Assembly: GCA_900755095.1 (NCBI GenBank)
Contig: CAAEFE010000062.1
Location: forward strand, 1-5,376
Source: an uncultured Bacteroides sp.
GTDB lineage: Bacteria > Bacteroidota > Bacteroidia > Bacteroidales > Bacteroidaceae
DNA length: 5,376 bases
Direction of reading: 5' to 3'
The translations under genes and the position numbers were made by a program. The notes under the pieces were generated by a model that was not told where the DNA came from, made no database searches, and saw only the letters and a list, made by a program, of their open reading frames with translations. Positions 1-5,376 of the stretch are shown piece after piece. Positions within the stretch are counted from its first letter, which is position 1; each line of letters opens with the position of its first letter.

Positions 1-14
1 ACTATTTGCTTTCG

Positions 15-88
15 CGGTGCGTACGGGACTCGAACCCGTGACCCCATGCGTGACAGGCATGTATTCTAACCAACTGAACTAACGCACC
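15..88 (-). tRNA. tRNA-Asp (anticodon GUC), copy 1
   Basis: Read on the minus strand this folds as a complete 74-nt cloverleaf. The acceptor stem GGTGCGT pairs fully with ACGCACC, the D arm is GTTC/GAAT, the anticodon stem CATGC/GCATG is perfect around the loop CTGTCAC, and the T arm is ACGGG-TTCGAGT-CCCGT. The anticodon GTC (complement of 52-54) decodes GAC/GAU, so it charges aspartate. The discriminator base is G (position 15), as expected for tRNA-Asp. CCA is not encoded: the bases after the discriminator read C-G-A, so CCA must be added enzymatically. It lies 55 nt downstream of an identical copy and is probably cotranscribed with it. No terminator is visible because the window ends 14 nt beyond the gene. 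Confidence 0.97.
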
Positions 89-143
89 AAATTTTAATTG
101 GATTAACTCATTTCTATTTCTCTCTGCTTCTTAGTGAAAGAAG

Positions 144-217
144 CGGTGCGTACGGGACTCGAACCCGTGACCCCATGCGTGACAGGCATGTATTCTAACC
201 AACTGAACTAACGCACC
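144..217 (-). tRNA. tRNA-Asp (anticodon GUC), copy 2
   Basis: This is base-for-base identical over all 74 nt to the tRNA at 15-88, with the same cloverleaf, anticodon GTC (complement of 181-183), G discriminator and no encoded CCA. It is the promoter-proximal member of the pair, and the promoter at 261-291 lies directly upstream of it on the minus strand. The first ~20 nt upstream of each copy are also similar (AAATTTTAATT against GAATTTCAATT), which suggests a tandem duplication that included some leader sequence. The two copies would raise tRNA-Asp dosage from one transcript. Confidence 0.97.
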
Positions 218-260
218 AGAATTTCAATTTATTAATCTGCATCTCTCTCGATTGCGGGTG

Positions 261-291
261 CAAAGGTAGTTGTTTTTTGTAAACCTGCAAG
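261..291 (-). promoter_or_regulatory. Bacteroides-type promoter of the tRNA-Asp pair
   Basis: On the minus strand TACCTTTG (complement of 261-268) matches the Bacteroides -7 consensus TAnnTTTG exactly and is followed by C, as is common. CTTG (complement of 288-291) lies 19 nt upstream and fits the -33 TTTG element at three of four bases with the expected 19-20 nt spacing. Transcription would start around 252-256, about 36-39 nt before the first tRNA. The consensus is established for the primary sigma factor of Bacteroides; its use here is inferred from the match and the position. Confidence 0.8.
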
Positions 292-389
292 CGTTTTGAG
301 AAAAGTTTTTTTCAAGAAAAAACAAGAAAAATGCTTAGTGTCTCATTTTGAGTACTTTTGTAATGAAAAAAAATATTCGTTTTTCTTCT

Positions 390-458
390 CTTCGGATAGT
401 GACGGTATCTGATCGTTATAGTGACGCTATCACGATGGAATACCGTCACTATCCGAAG
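390..458. repeat. Long nested inverted repeat (19-bp outer stem)
   Basis: The arm CTTCGGATAGTGACGGTAT at 390-408 is repeated perfectly in inverse orientation at 440-458. Inside it, after a 3x3 internal loop, ATCGT (412-416) pairs with ACGAT (432-436). After one mismatch, ATAG (418-421) pairs with CTAT (427-430), leaving a 5-nt loop (422-426). As RNA or as a cruciform this gives 28 base pairs in 69 nt. No T-run follows directly on either strand and no gene is transcribed into it, so it does not look like a terminator. It could be a REP-like palindrome, a structured RNA or a binding-site array; the sequence alone does not decide. Confidence 0.85.
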
Positions 459-474
459 GCAATGGCATCACTAT
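396..474. repeat. Four-copy ~14-nt motif array, 21-22 nt spacing
   Basis: A motif close to ATAGTGACGGTATC occurs directly at 396-409 and 418-431 (ATAGTGACGCTATC, one difference). It occurs inverted at about 439-452 (12 to 13 bases of the motif) and, in a degenerate form that keeps only ATAGTGA-T, inverted at about 461-474. Successive copies begin 22, 21 and 22 nt apart, close to two turns of B-DNA. The second copy is itself nearly palindromic and sits at the dyad centre of the large hairpin. Regular spacing of this kind suits a multi-site DNA-binding array, but no binding protein can be named. Confidence 0.6.
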
Positions 475-569
475 CCTAAAGTTTGTCATTCTTTTCATTG
501 AAAATAACTCTCGATATCTTTCTATCTGTAAGAAATCACCGTTTTTATATCAACTTTCTGCTTGAATAA

Positions 570-600
570 TTCGTAATTTTGCAATAAATCGTTATTTTTG
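570..600 (+). promoter_or_regulatory. Probable promoter(s) of the purU-his operon
   Basis: TATTTTTG at 593-600 matches the Bacteroides -7 consensus TAnnTTTG. TTCG at 570-573 is a three-of-four match to the -33 TTTG element with a 19-nt spacer. Transcription would begin near 605-608, leaving a leader of about 53 nt. A second -7 match, TAATTTTG, sits at 574-581 but has no convincing -33 element 19-21 nt upstream. The two boxes lie in an imperfect direct repeat (TCGTAATTTTGC, then TCGTTATTTTTGC). The sites are inferred from consensus only. Confidence 0.55.
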
Positions 601-659
601 CGGACTAAAATTAGAAAGGTAGAAAATAATCTGCCTAGAATCGTTAATTAGTAGAAAGA

Positions 660-1517
660 ATGATGACAACAGCCAAACTGTTATTGCACTGTCCCGACAA
701 ACCGGGAATCCTAGCGGAAGTGACAGACTTTATTACGGTAAACAAAGGAAATATTATCTATCTGGATCAGTATGTAGATCATGTAGAGAACATCTTCTTC
801 ATGCGTATTGAATGGGAACTGAAAGATTTTCTGGTTCCACAGGAAAAAATTGAAGATTATTTCAGAACACTCTACGGGCAAAAATATGAAATGGATTTTC
901 GTCTTTATTTCTCTGATGTAAAACCACGTATGGCTATTTTCGTATCCAAGCTGTCACACTGTCTTTTCGATATGTTAGCCCGGTATACGGCAGGAGAGTG
1001 GAATGTAGAGATACCTCTTATTATAAGTAATCATCCGGATTTGCAGCACGTAGCAGAACGTTTCGGAATTCCTTTCTATCTGTTCCCTATCACCAAGGAG
1101 ACGAAAGAAGAACAGGAGCGCAAAGAGATGGAATTGCTTGCCAAACATAAGATTACATTTATTGTATTGGCACGCTATATGCAGGTGATCTCCGAACAGA
1201 TGATTAATGCTTATCCGAATAAGATTATCAATATTCATCATTCTTTCCTTCCTGCGTTTGTAGGGGCGAAGCCTTATCACGCAGCTTTCCAGAGAGGGGT
1301 GAAAATTATTGGTGCAACTAGTCATTATGTAACGACAGAGCTGGATGCCGGACCGATTATTGAACAGGATGTAGTGCGCATTACTCATAAAGATGCTATT
1401 GAAGACCTCGTAAATAAAGGAAAGGATTTGGAAAAAATCGTTCTTTCGCGTGCAGTGCAGAAGCACATCGAGCGCAAAGTTTTAGCTTATAAAAATAAAA
1501 CAGTAATATTTAGCTGA
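660..1517 (+). CDS. purU: Formyltetrahydrofolate deformylase PurU
   Basis: PurU hydrolyses 10-formyl-THF to formate and THF in the cytoplasm, balancing the one-carbon folate pools. The 285-aa product is close to the usual ~280 aa. Residues about 5-80 form an N-terminal ACT regulatory domain (HCPDKPGILAEVTDFI), and about 90-270 form the formyl-transferase-like catalytic domain. The three catalytic residues of this fold are visible: Asn191 and His193 in NIHHSFLP, and Asp229 in LDAGPIIEQD. The HHSFLPAF-x-GAKPYH-x-AF stretch separates PurU from GAR transformylase PurN. The gene opens with ATGATG, so the start may be at 660 or 663; upstream there is only an A-rich GTAGAAAGA and no strong ribosome-binding site. 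The stop TGA overlaps the hisH ATG by one base, so purU is the first gene of the his operon here and coupled translation is likely. Confidence 0.95.
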   Translation: MMTTAKLLLHCPDKPGILAEVTDFITVNKGNIIYLDQYVDHVENIFFMRIEWELKDFLVPQEKIEDYFRTLYGQKYEMDFRLYFSDVKPRMAIFVSKLSHCLFDMLARYTAGEWNVEIPLIISNHPDLQHVAERFGIPFYLFPITKETKEEQERKEMELLAKHKITFIVLARYMQVISEQMINAYPNKIINIHHSFLPAFVGAKPYHAAFQRGVKIIGATSHYVTTELDAGPIIEQDVVRITHKDAIEDLVNKGKDLEKIVLSRAVQKHIERKVLAYKNKTVIFS

Positions 1518-2107
1518 TGAAAGTAGCAGTTGTAAAATACAATGCCGGCAATATTCGTTCTGTGGATTATGCTTTAAAGCGGTTGGGGGTAGAAGCGGTG
1601 ATTACTGCTGATAAAGAAGAACTCCAATCGGCCGATAAAGTTATTTTTCCCGGAGTGGGAGAGGCGGAAACTACCATGAACCACTTGAAGGCAACGGGAC
1701 TGGACGAACTGATTAAGAATCTCCGTCAGCCTGTATTTGGAATTTGTCTCGGCATGCAGTTGATGTGCCGGCATTCCGAAGAAGGAGAAGTCGATTGTTT
1801 GAATATCTTTGATGTGGATGTGAAACGTTTTGTCCCGCAGAAACATGAGGATAAAGTGCCGCACATGGGATGGAACACCATTGGAAAAACGAATAGCAAA
1901 TTGTTTGAAGGGTTCACCGAAGAAGAGTTTGTCTATTTTGTGCATAGCTTCTATGTGCCGACCTGCGACTTTACTGCTGCTACAACTGACTATATTCACC
2001 CGTTCAGTGCTGCGCTCCATAAAGATAACTTTTATGCTACCCAGTTCCATCCGGAAAAAAGTGGTAAGACAGGAGAGAAGATTCTGACAAACTTTTTAAA
2101 CCTCTAA
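1517..2107 (+). CDS. hisH: Imidazole glycerol phosphate synthase, glutaminase subunit HisH
   Basis: HisH hydrolyses glutamine and passes ammonia through the HisF barrel for the synthesis of imidazole glycerol phosphate and AICAR. It is a class I (triad) glutamine amidotransferase of 196 aa, the normal length for the family. Visible elements are the oxyanion-strand motif PGVG (45-48), the nucleophile Cys77 in FGICLGMQL, the HMGWN motif (116-120), and His178 with Glu180 in QFHPEKSG completing the triad. The ATG at 1517 shares its A with the purU TGA, an arrangement typical of translational coupling, and the next gene, hisA, begins 18 nt after the stop. Its partner hisF is in the same operon but separated from it by hisA. 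No key residue is missing. Confidence 0.97.
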   Translation: MKVAVVKYNAGNIRSVDYALKRLGVEAVITADKEELQSADKVIFPGVGEAETTMNHLKATGLDELIKNLRQPVFGICLGMQLMCRHSEEGEVDCLNIFDVDVKRFVPQKHEDKVPHMGWNTIGKTNSKLFEGFTEEEFVYFVHSFYVPTCDFTAATTDYIHPFSAALHKDNFYATQFHPEKSGKTGEKILTNFLNL

Positions 2108-2125
2108 GATACAAATAGTAAATAG

Positions 2126-2845
2126 ATGATAGAAATTATTCCAGCCATTGATATTATTGATGGAAAGTGCGTACGCCTTTCCCAGGGAGATTACGATAGT
2201 AAAAAGGTGTATAATGAGAACCCGGTGGAAGTTGCAAAGGAGTTTGAAGCGAACGGTGTTCGCAGGCTCCATGTGGTAGACTTGGACGGTGCTGCTTCTC
2301 ATCATGTCGTTAACTATCGGGTGTTGGAACAGATTGCTGTACGCACTTCTCTTGTCATAGATTTTGGTGGAGGAGTAAAGAGTGATGAAGATTTGAAAAT
2401 TGCTTTTGAGAGCGGTGCGCAGATGGTAACCGGAGGAAGCATTGCAGTGAAAGATCCGGAATTATTCTGTCATTGGCTGGAAATATACGGCAGTGAGAAG
2501 ATTATTTTGGGGGCAGATGTAAAAGAACATAAGATAGCCGTCAATGGTTGGAAAGATGAAAGTGCCTGTGAACTTTTTCCATTTCTCGAAAATTATATAG
2601 ATAAAGGTATACGAAAAGTAATCTGTACGGATATTAGCTGTGACGGAATGTTGAGTGGTCCTTCTATCGATTTGTATAAAGAGATGCTGGCAAAATTCCC
2701 TGACCTTTATCTGATGGCTAGTGGCGGGGTGAGCAAGATGGATGATATTGTTGCCTTGGATGAGGCCGGTGTTCCCGGAGTTATTTTCGGTAAGGCATTA
2801 TACGAAGGACATATCACCTTACAAGATTTGAGAATCTTTCTATAA
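2126..2845 (+). CDS. hisA: ProFAR isomerase HisA
   Basis: HisA is the TIM-barrel Amadori isomerase that converts ProFAR to PRFAR, the substrate of HisH-HisF. The product is 239 aa, normal for the family. The catalytic pair is Asp9 in the N-terminal IIPAIDIIDGKCVRL and Asp131 in ILGADV. The two half-barrel phosphate sites appear as DFGGGV (79-84) and ASGGVS (198-203), with FGKALYEG near the C-terminus. Thr168-Asp169 in CTDISCDGM is the usual active-site strand. The PAIDIIDGKCVRL start and the shorter N-terminus separate it from its paralogue HisF just downstream. The start follows the hisH stop by 18 nt with no clear Shine-Dalgarno sequence, as is usual in this phylum. Confidence 0.97.
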   Translation: MIEIIPAIDIIDGKCVRLSQGDYDSKKVYNENPVEVAKEFEANGVRRLHVVDLDGAASHHVVNYRVLEQIAVRTSLVIDFGGGVKSDEDLKIAFESGAQMVTGGSIAVKDPELFCHWLEIYGSEKIILGADVKEHKIAVNGWKDESACELFPFLENYIDKGIRKVICTDISCDGMLSGPSIDLYKEMLAKFPDLYLMASGGVSKMDDIVALDEAGVPGVIFGKALYEGHITLQDLRIFL

Positions 2846-2948
2846 TGAGCGTATCGGAATAAATAAGATACCTTTATTATAAGGAAGATAAGAATCGAGC
2901 TTCAGGAATATAGATTATAAATTGTTGAACAATAAATAAAATAGGATT
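2846..2948 (+). other. hisA-hisF intergenic gap
   Basis: This is a 103-nt AT-rich spacer inside an otherwise tight operon. I see only weak structure: CCTT/AAGG arms around 2871-2884 and a 5-bp ATTGT/ACAAT hairpin near 2921-2933. There is no TAnnTTTG promoter box (the nearest is TACCTTTA), no terminator and no open reading frame of note. It most likely acts as a spacer or a processing region. Confidence 0.4.
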
Positions 2949-3704
2949 GTGTTAGCAAAAAGAATAGTACCTTGTTTGGATATAAAAGACGGACAAACCG
3001 TGAAAGGAACGAATTTTGTCAACTTGCGTCAAGCTGGTGATCCGGTGGAGCTAGGCCGTGCTTACAGTGAACAGGGAGCAGATGAACTTGTTTTCCTGGA
3101 CATTACTGCAAGCCATGAAGGACGTAAGACTTTTACGGAATTGGTAAAACGGATTGCTGCTAATATCAATATCCCATTTACCGTAGGTGGTGGAATCAAT
3201 GAATTAAGTGATGTAGACCGTCTGCTGAATGCAGGGGCAGATAAGATTTCTATCAATTCTTCCGCTATCCGTAATCCCCGGTTGGTTGACGAGATAGCAA
3301 AGAATTTCGGCTCACAAGTTTGTGTGTTGGCTGTAGATGCCAAACAGACCGAAAACGGTTGGAAATGTTACCTGAACGGAGGACGCATCGAAACGGATAA
3401 AGATCTGTTCGAGTGGACTAAAGAAGCACAGGAACGCGGAGCAGGAGAAATACTCTTCACAAGCATGAATCACGATGGTGTAAAAGCCGGTTATGCAAAT
3501 GAAGCACTTGCCGCTTTAGCGGATCAACTCTCCATTCCCATCATAGCTTCAGGAGGTGCGGGCTGTAAGGAGCACTTCCGTGATGTCTTTTTACAGGGAA
3601 AGGCAGATGCTGCATTGGCTGCCAGTGTTTTTCACTTCGGAGAAATTAAAATTCCCGAATTAAAATCGTATCTTTGCGGCGAAGGAATTACCATCAGGGG
3701 GTGA
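2949..3704 (+). CDS. hisF: Imidazole glycerol phosphate synthase, cyclase subunit HisF
   Basis: HisF is the TIM-barrel cyclase that uses ammonia from HisH to convert PRFAR into imidazole glycerol phosphate (to histidine) and AICAR (to purines). The product is 251 aa, normal for the family. The catalytic residues are Asp11 in [14 protein letters not shown] and Asp130 in LAVDAK. The phosphate sites are VGGGI (79-83) and ASGGAG (200-205), followed by AASVFHF (224-230). The start is GTG at 2949: an in-frame TAA lies at 2937-2939 and only AAT, AGG and ATT come between it and the GTG, while the conserved [10 protein letters not shown] follows at once. The AGGA at 2943-2946 is too close to the start to be a standard ribosome-binding site. 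Residue 174 is Asn (SMNHDG) where many homologues have Asp. A 103-nt gap without recognisable content separates it from hisA. Confidence 0.96.
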   Translation: MLAKRIVPCLDIKDGQTVKGTNFVNLRQAGDPVELGRAYSEQGADELVFLDITASHEGRKTFTELVKRIAANINIPFTVGGGINELSDVDRLLNAGADKISINSSAIRNPRLVDEIAKNFGSQVCVLAVDAKQTENGWKCYLNGGRIETDKDLFEWTKEAQERGAGEILFTSMNHDGVKAGYANEALAALADQLSIPIIASGGAGCKEHFRDVFLQGKADAALAASVFHFGEIKIPELKSYLCGEGITIRG

Positions 3705-3723
3705 GGCACCCCGGCCGGGTTTT
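3698..3723 (+). terminator. Possible weak terminator or attenuating hairpin after hisF
   Basis: GGGGTG (3698-3703) pairs with CACCCC (3707-3712) around the 3-nt loop AGG. The hisF stop codon TGA (3702-3704) lies within this stem-loop. Seven bases on (3713-3719) comes TTTT (3720-3723). A second, overlapping structure is possible: ACCC (3708-3711) with GGGT (3717-3720), directly followed by T residues. The two exclude each other because they share the C-run. The T-run is short and offset, and hisIE continues in the same direction, so any termination is probably partial. It is unusually GC-rich for this region. Confidence 0.35.
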
Positions 3724-3834
3724 CCTGCGGATGGATTATATAGTCAGATAAATATAGGAACTGTCTGCAAAAGAATTCCGTAGGCGAATAGGTAGTAATT
3801 GTAAATTGGAATAGTAATTAGAACTTATATAAAA
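3705..3834 (+). other. hisF-hisIE intergenic gap
   Basis: This 130-nt spacer starts with the GC-rich hairpin described at 3698-3723 and becomes AT-rich towards hisIE. It contains a loose direct repeat: GAATAG at 3786-3791 and 3809-3814, and TAGTAATT at 3793-3800 and 3812-3819, offset by 19-23 nt. No TAnnTTTG box is present, so I cannot support a separate hisIE promoter from the consensus. No small gene is evident. Confidence 0.4.
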
Positions 3835-4446
3835 ATGGAATTGGATTTCGATAAAATGAACGGACTCGTTCCGGCTATCATACAGGACAACGAGACACGT
3901 AAGGTCTTGATGCTGGGTTTCATGAATAAAGAAGCTTATGATAAAACGGTGGAAACCGGAAAAGTTACATTCTTTAGCCGTACGAAGAATCGTTTATGGA
4001 CAAAAGGCGAAGAAAGCGGTAACTTCCTTCATGTTGTATCTATAAAGGCTGATTGTGACAATGATACATTATTGATTCAAGTAGAACCGGTAGGTCCTGT
4101 GTGTCATACAGGCACAGATACTTGTTGGGGGGAGAAAAACGAAGAACCGGTCATGTTCCTGAAAGCATTGCAGGACTTTATAGACAAACGTCACGAAGAA
4201 ATGCCCGAAGGTTCTTATACAACCAGCCTGTTTGAGTCGGGAATCAATAAGATAGCTCAAAAAGTAGGTGAGGAAGCTGTGGAAACAGTGATCGAAGCAA
4301 CGAACGGTACTGACGAACGTTTGATCTACGAAGGAGCCGACCTCATTTATCACATGATTGTATTGCTTGCTTCAAAAGGCTATCGCATTGAAGATCTTGC
4401 ACGTGAACTGCAGGAAAGACATAGCAGTACCTGGAAGAAGCATTAA
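3835..4446 (+). CDS. hisIE: Bifunctional PR-AMP cyclohydrolase / PR-ATP pyrophosphatase HisIE
   Basis: This fused enzyme carries out steps 2 and 3 of histidine synthesis: the HisE domain removes pyrophosphate from PR-ATP and the HisI domain opens the adenine ring of PR-AMP to give ProFAR, the HisA substrate. The product is 203 aa, normal for the fusion. The HisI domain is about residues 1-105, with SRTKNRLWTKGEESGN (48-63), the metal ligands Asp73, Asp75 and Asp77 with Cys74 in DCDND, and Cys90 and Cys97 in GPVCHTGTDTCW, the known Zn/Mg site of the family. The HisE domain is about 106-203, an all-helical MazG-like pyrophosphatase, with KVGEEAVETVIEA (143-155) and ADLIYHMIVLL (168-178) carrying the acidic metal-binding residues. 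It closes the his cluster 130 nt after hisF. The ATG at 3835 leads directly into the conserved LDFDKMNGLVPAIIQD. Confidence 0.97.
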   Translation: MELDFDKMNGLVPAIIQDNETRKVLMLGFMNKEAYDKTVETGKVTFFSRTKNRLWTKGEESGNFLHVVSIKADCDNDTLLIQVEPVGPVCHTGTDTCWGEKNEEPVMFLKALQDFIDKRHEEMPEGSYTTSLFESGINKIAQKVGEEAVETVIEATNGTDERLIYEGADLIYHMIVLLASKGYRIEDLARELQERHSSTWKKH

Positions 4447-4455
4447 TAAGTAAAG

Positions 4456-4476
4456 ATTAGAAATTAAAAATTAAAA
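4456..4476 (+). repeat. AT-rich 7-nt tandem repeat, three units
   Basis: ATTAGAA, ATTAAAA and ATTAAAA stand head to tail in the 41-nt gap between hisIE and the ftsE-like gene. The array is short and low in complexity, so chance or slippage is enough to explain it. It is followed by GGGAG (4478-4482), a purine-rich stretch 5 nt before the ATG at 4488 that could serve as a ribosome-binding site. Confidence 0.45.
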
Positions 4477-4487
4477 CGGGAGTCGGC

Positions 4488-5376
<889 letters not shown>

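Larger units (their letters stand above)
218..659. other. 442-base divergent intergenic region between tRNA-Asp and purU
   Basis: No gene is supported here. From left to right it holds the tRNA leader and promoter (218-291), an A/T-rich tract with poly-A and poly-T runs (about 300-331), an isolated plus-strand TACTTTTG box (353-360), the nested hairpin and motif array (390-476), an AT-rich stretch with nothing recognisable (477-569), and the probable purU-operon promoter boxes (570-600) with a leader of about 50 nt. I looked for a histidine-rich leader peptide before purU and found none. Confidence 0.7.

Noticed and set aside
390..458. Hairpin as a transcription terminator
   Set aside because: The genes on either side diverge from this gap, so no known transcript enters it, and neither strand has a T-run directly after the stem (the minus-strand T-run is about 15 nt away).
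396..474. Four spaced repeats as a small CRISPR array
   Set aside because: The units are only about 14 nt with about 8-nt gaps, they change orientation, and no cas gene is present.
600..659. Histidine leader peptide / attenuator before the operon
   Set aside because: There is no run of CAT/CAC codons and no short start-stop frame with histidines in the leader.
975..1466. Minus-strand open frame of 163 codons inside purU
   Set aside because: It lies wholly within purU, which has full family motifs. The translation has no recognisable domain, and is rich in His, Phe, Cys and Arg as expected of a shadow frame.
1574..2050. Minus-strand open frame of 158 codons inside hisH
   Set aside because: It is fully antisense to an intact hisH, with no promoter box and no recognisable protein features.
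2096..2305. Minus-strand open frame across the hisH-hisA junction
   Set aside because: It covers the conserved start of hisA on the opposite strand and has no supporting signal.

Overview
The window looks like a chromosomal, core-genome stretch from a Bacteroides-type organism (Bacteroidota). The reasons are promoter-like sites of the TAnnTTTG (-7) plus TTG-like (-33) kind, A-rich translation starts with little Shine-Dalgarno sequence, AT-rich gaps between genes, and protein variants of the sort I associate with this phylum. The genus is an inference; no database was consulted.

Left end (1-217): two identical tRNA-Asp(GUC) genes in tandem on the minus strand, served by one good promoter at 261-291. 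Positions 218-659 form a 442-base divergent gap. It holds the tRNA promoter, a striking 69-nt nested hairpin (390-458) built from four related motifs about 22 nt apart (to 476), and the probable promoter(s) of the rightward operon (570-600).

Middle (660-4446), plus strand: purU (10-formyl-THF deformylase), hisH, hisA, hisF and hisIE. This is the second half of histidine biosynthesis. HisIE turns PR-ATP into ProFAR, HisA isomerises it to PRFAR, and HisH-HisF converts PRFAR plus glutamine into imidazole glycerol phosphate and AICAR. hisG, hisD, hisC and hisB are not here and must lie elsewhere. purU overlaps hisH by one base, so the two are probably translationally coupled. PurU acts on the one-carbon donor that is needed to recycle the AICAR released by HisH-HisF, which gives the pairing a metabolic logic. 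The hisA-hisF gap is 103 nt and the hisF-hisIE gap is 130 nt; the latter carries a GC-rich hairpin that contains the hisF stop codon.

Right end (4488-5376): an FtsE-type ABC ATPase without an adjacent ftsX, followed 13 nt later by the first 49 codons of an aspartate kinase cut by the window edge. All eight protein genes read as intact or edge-truncated housekeeping genes. I see no mobile element, CRISPR array or defence system. The least explained item is the hairpin/motif array at 390-476.
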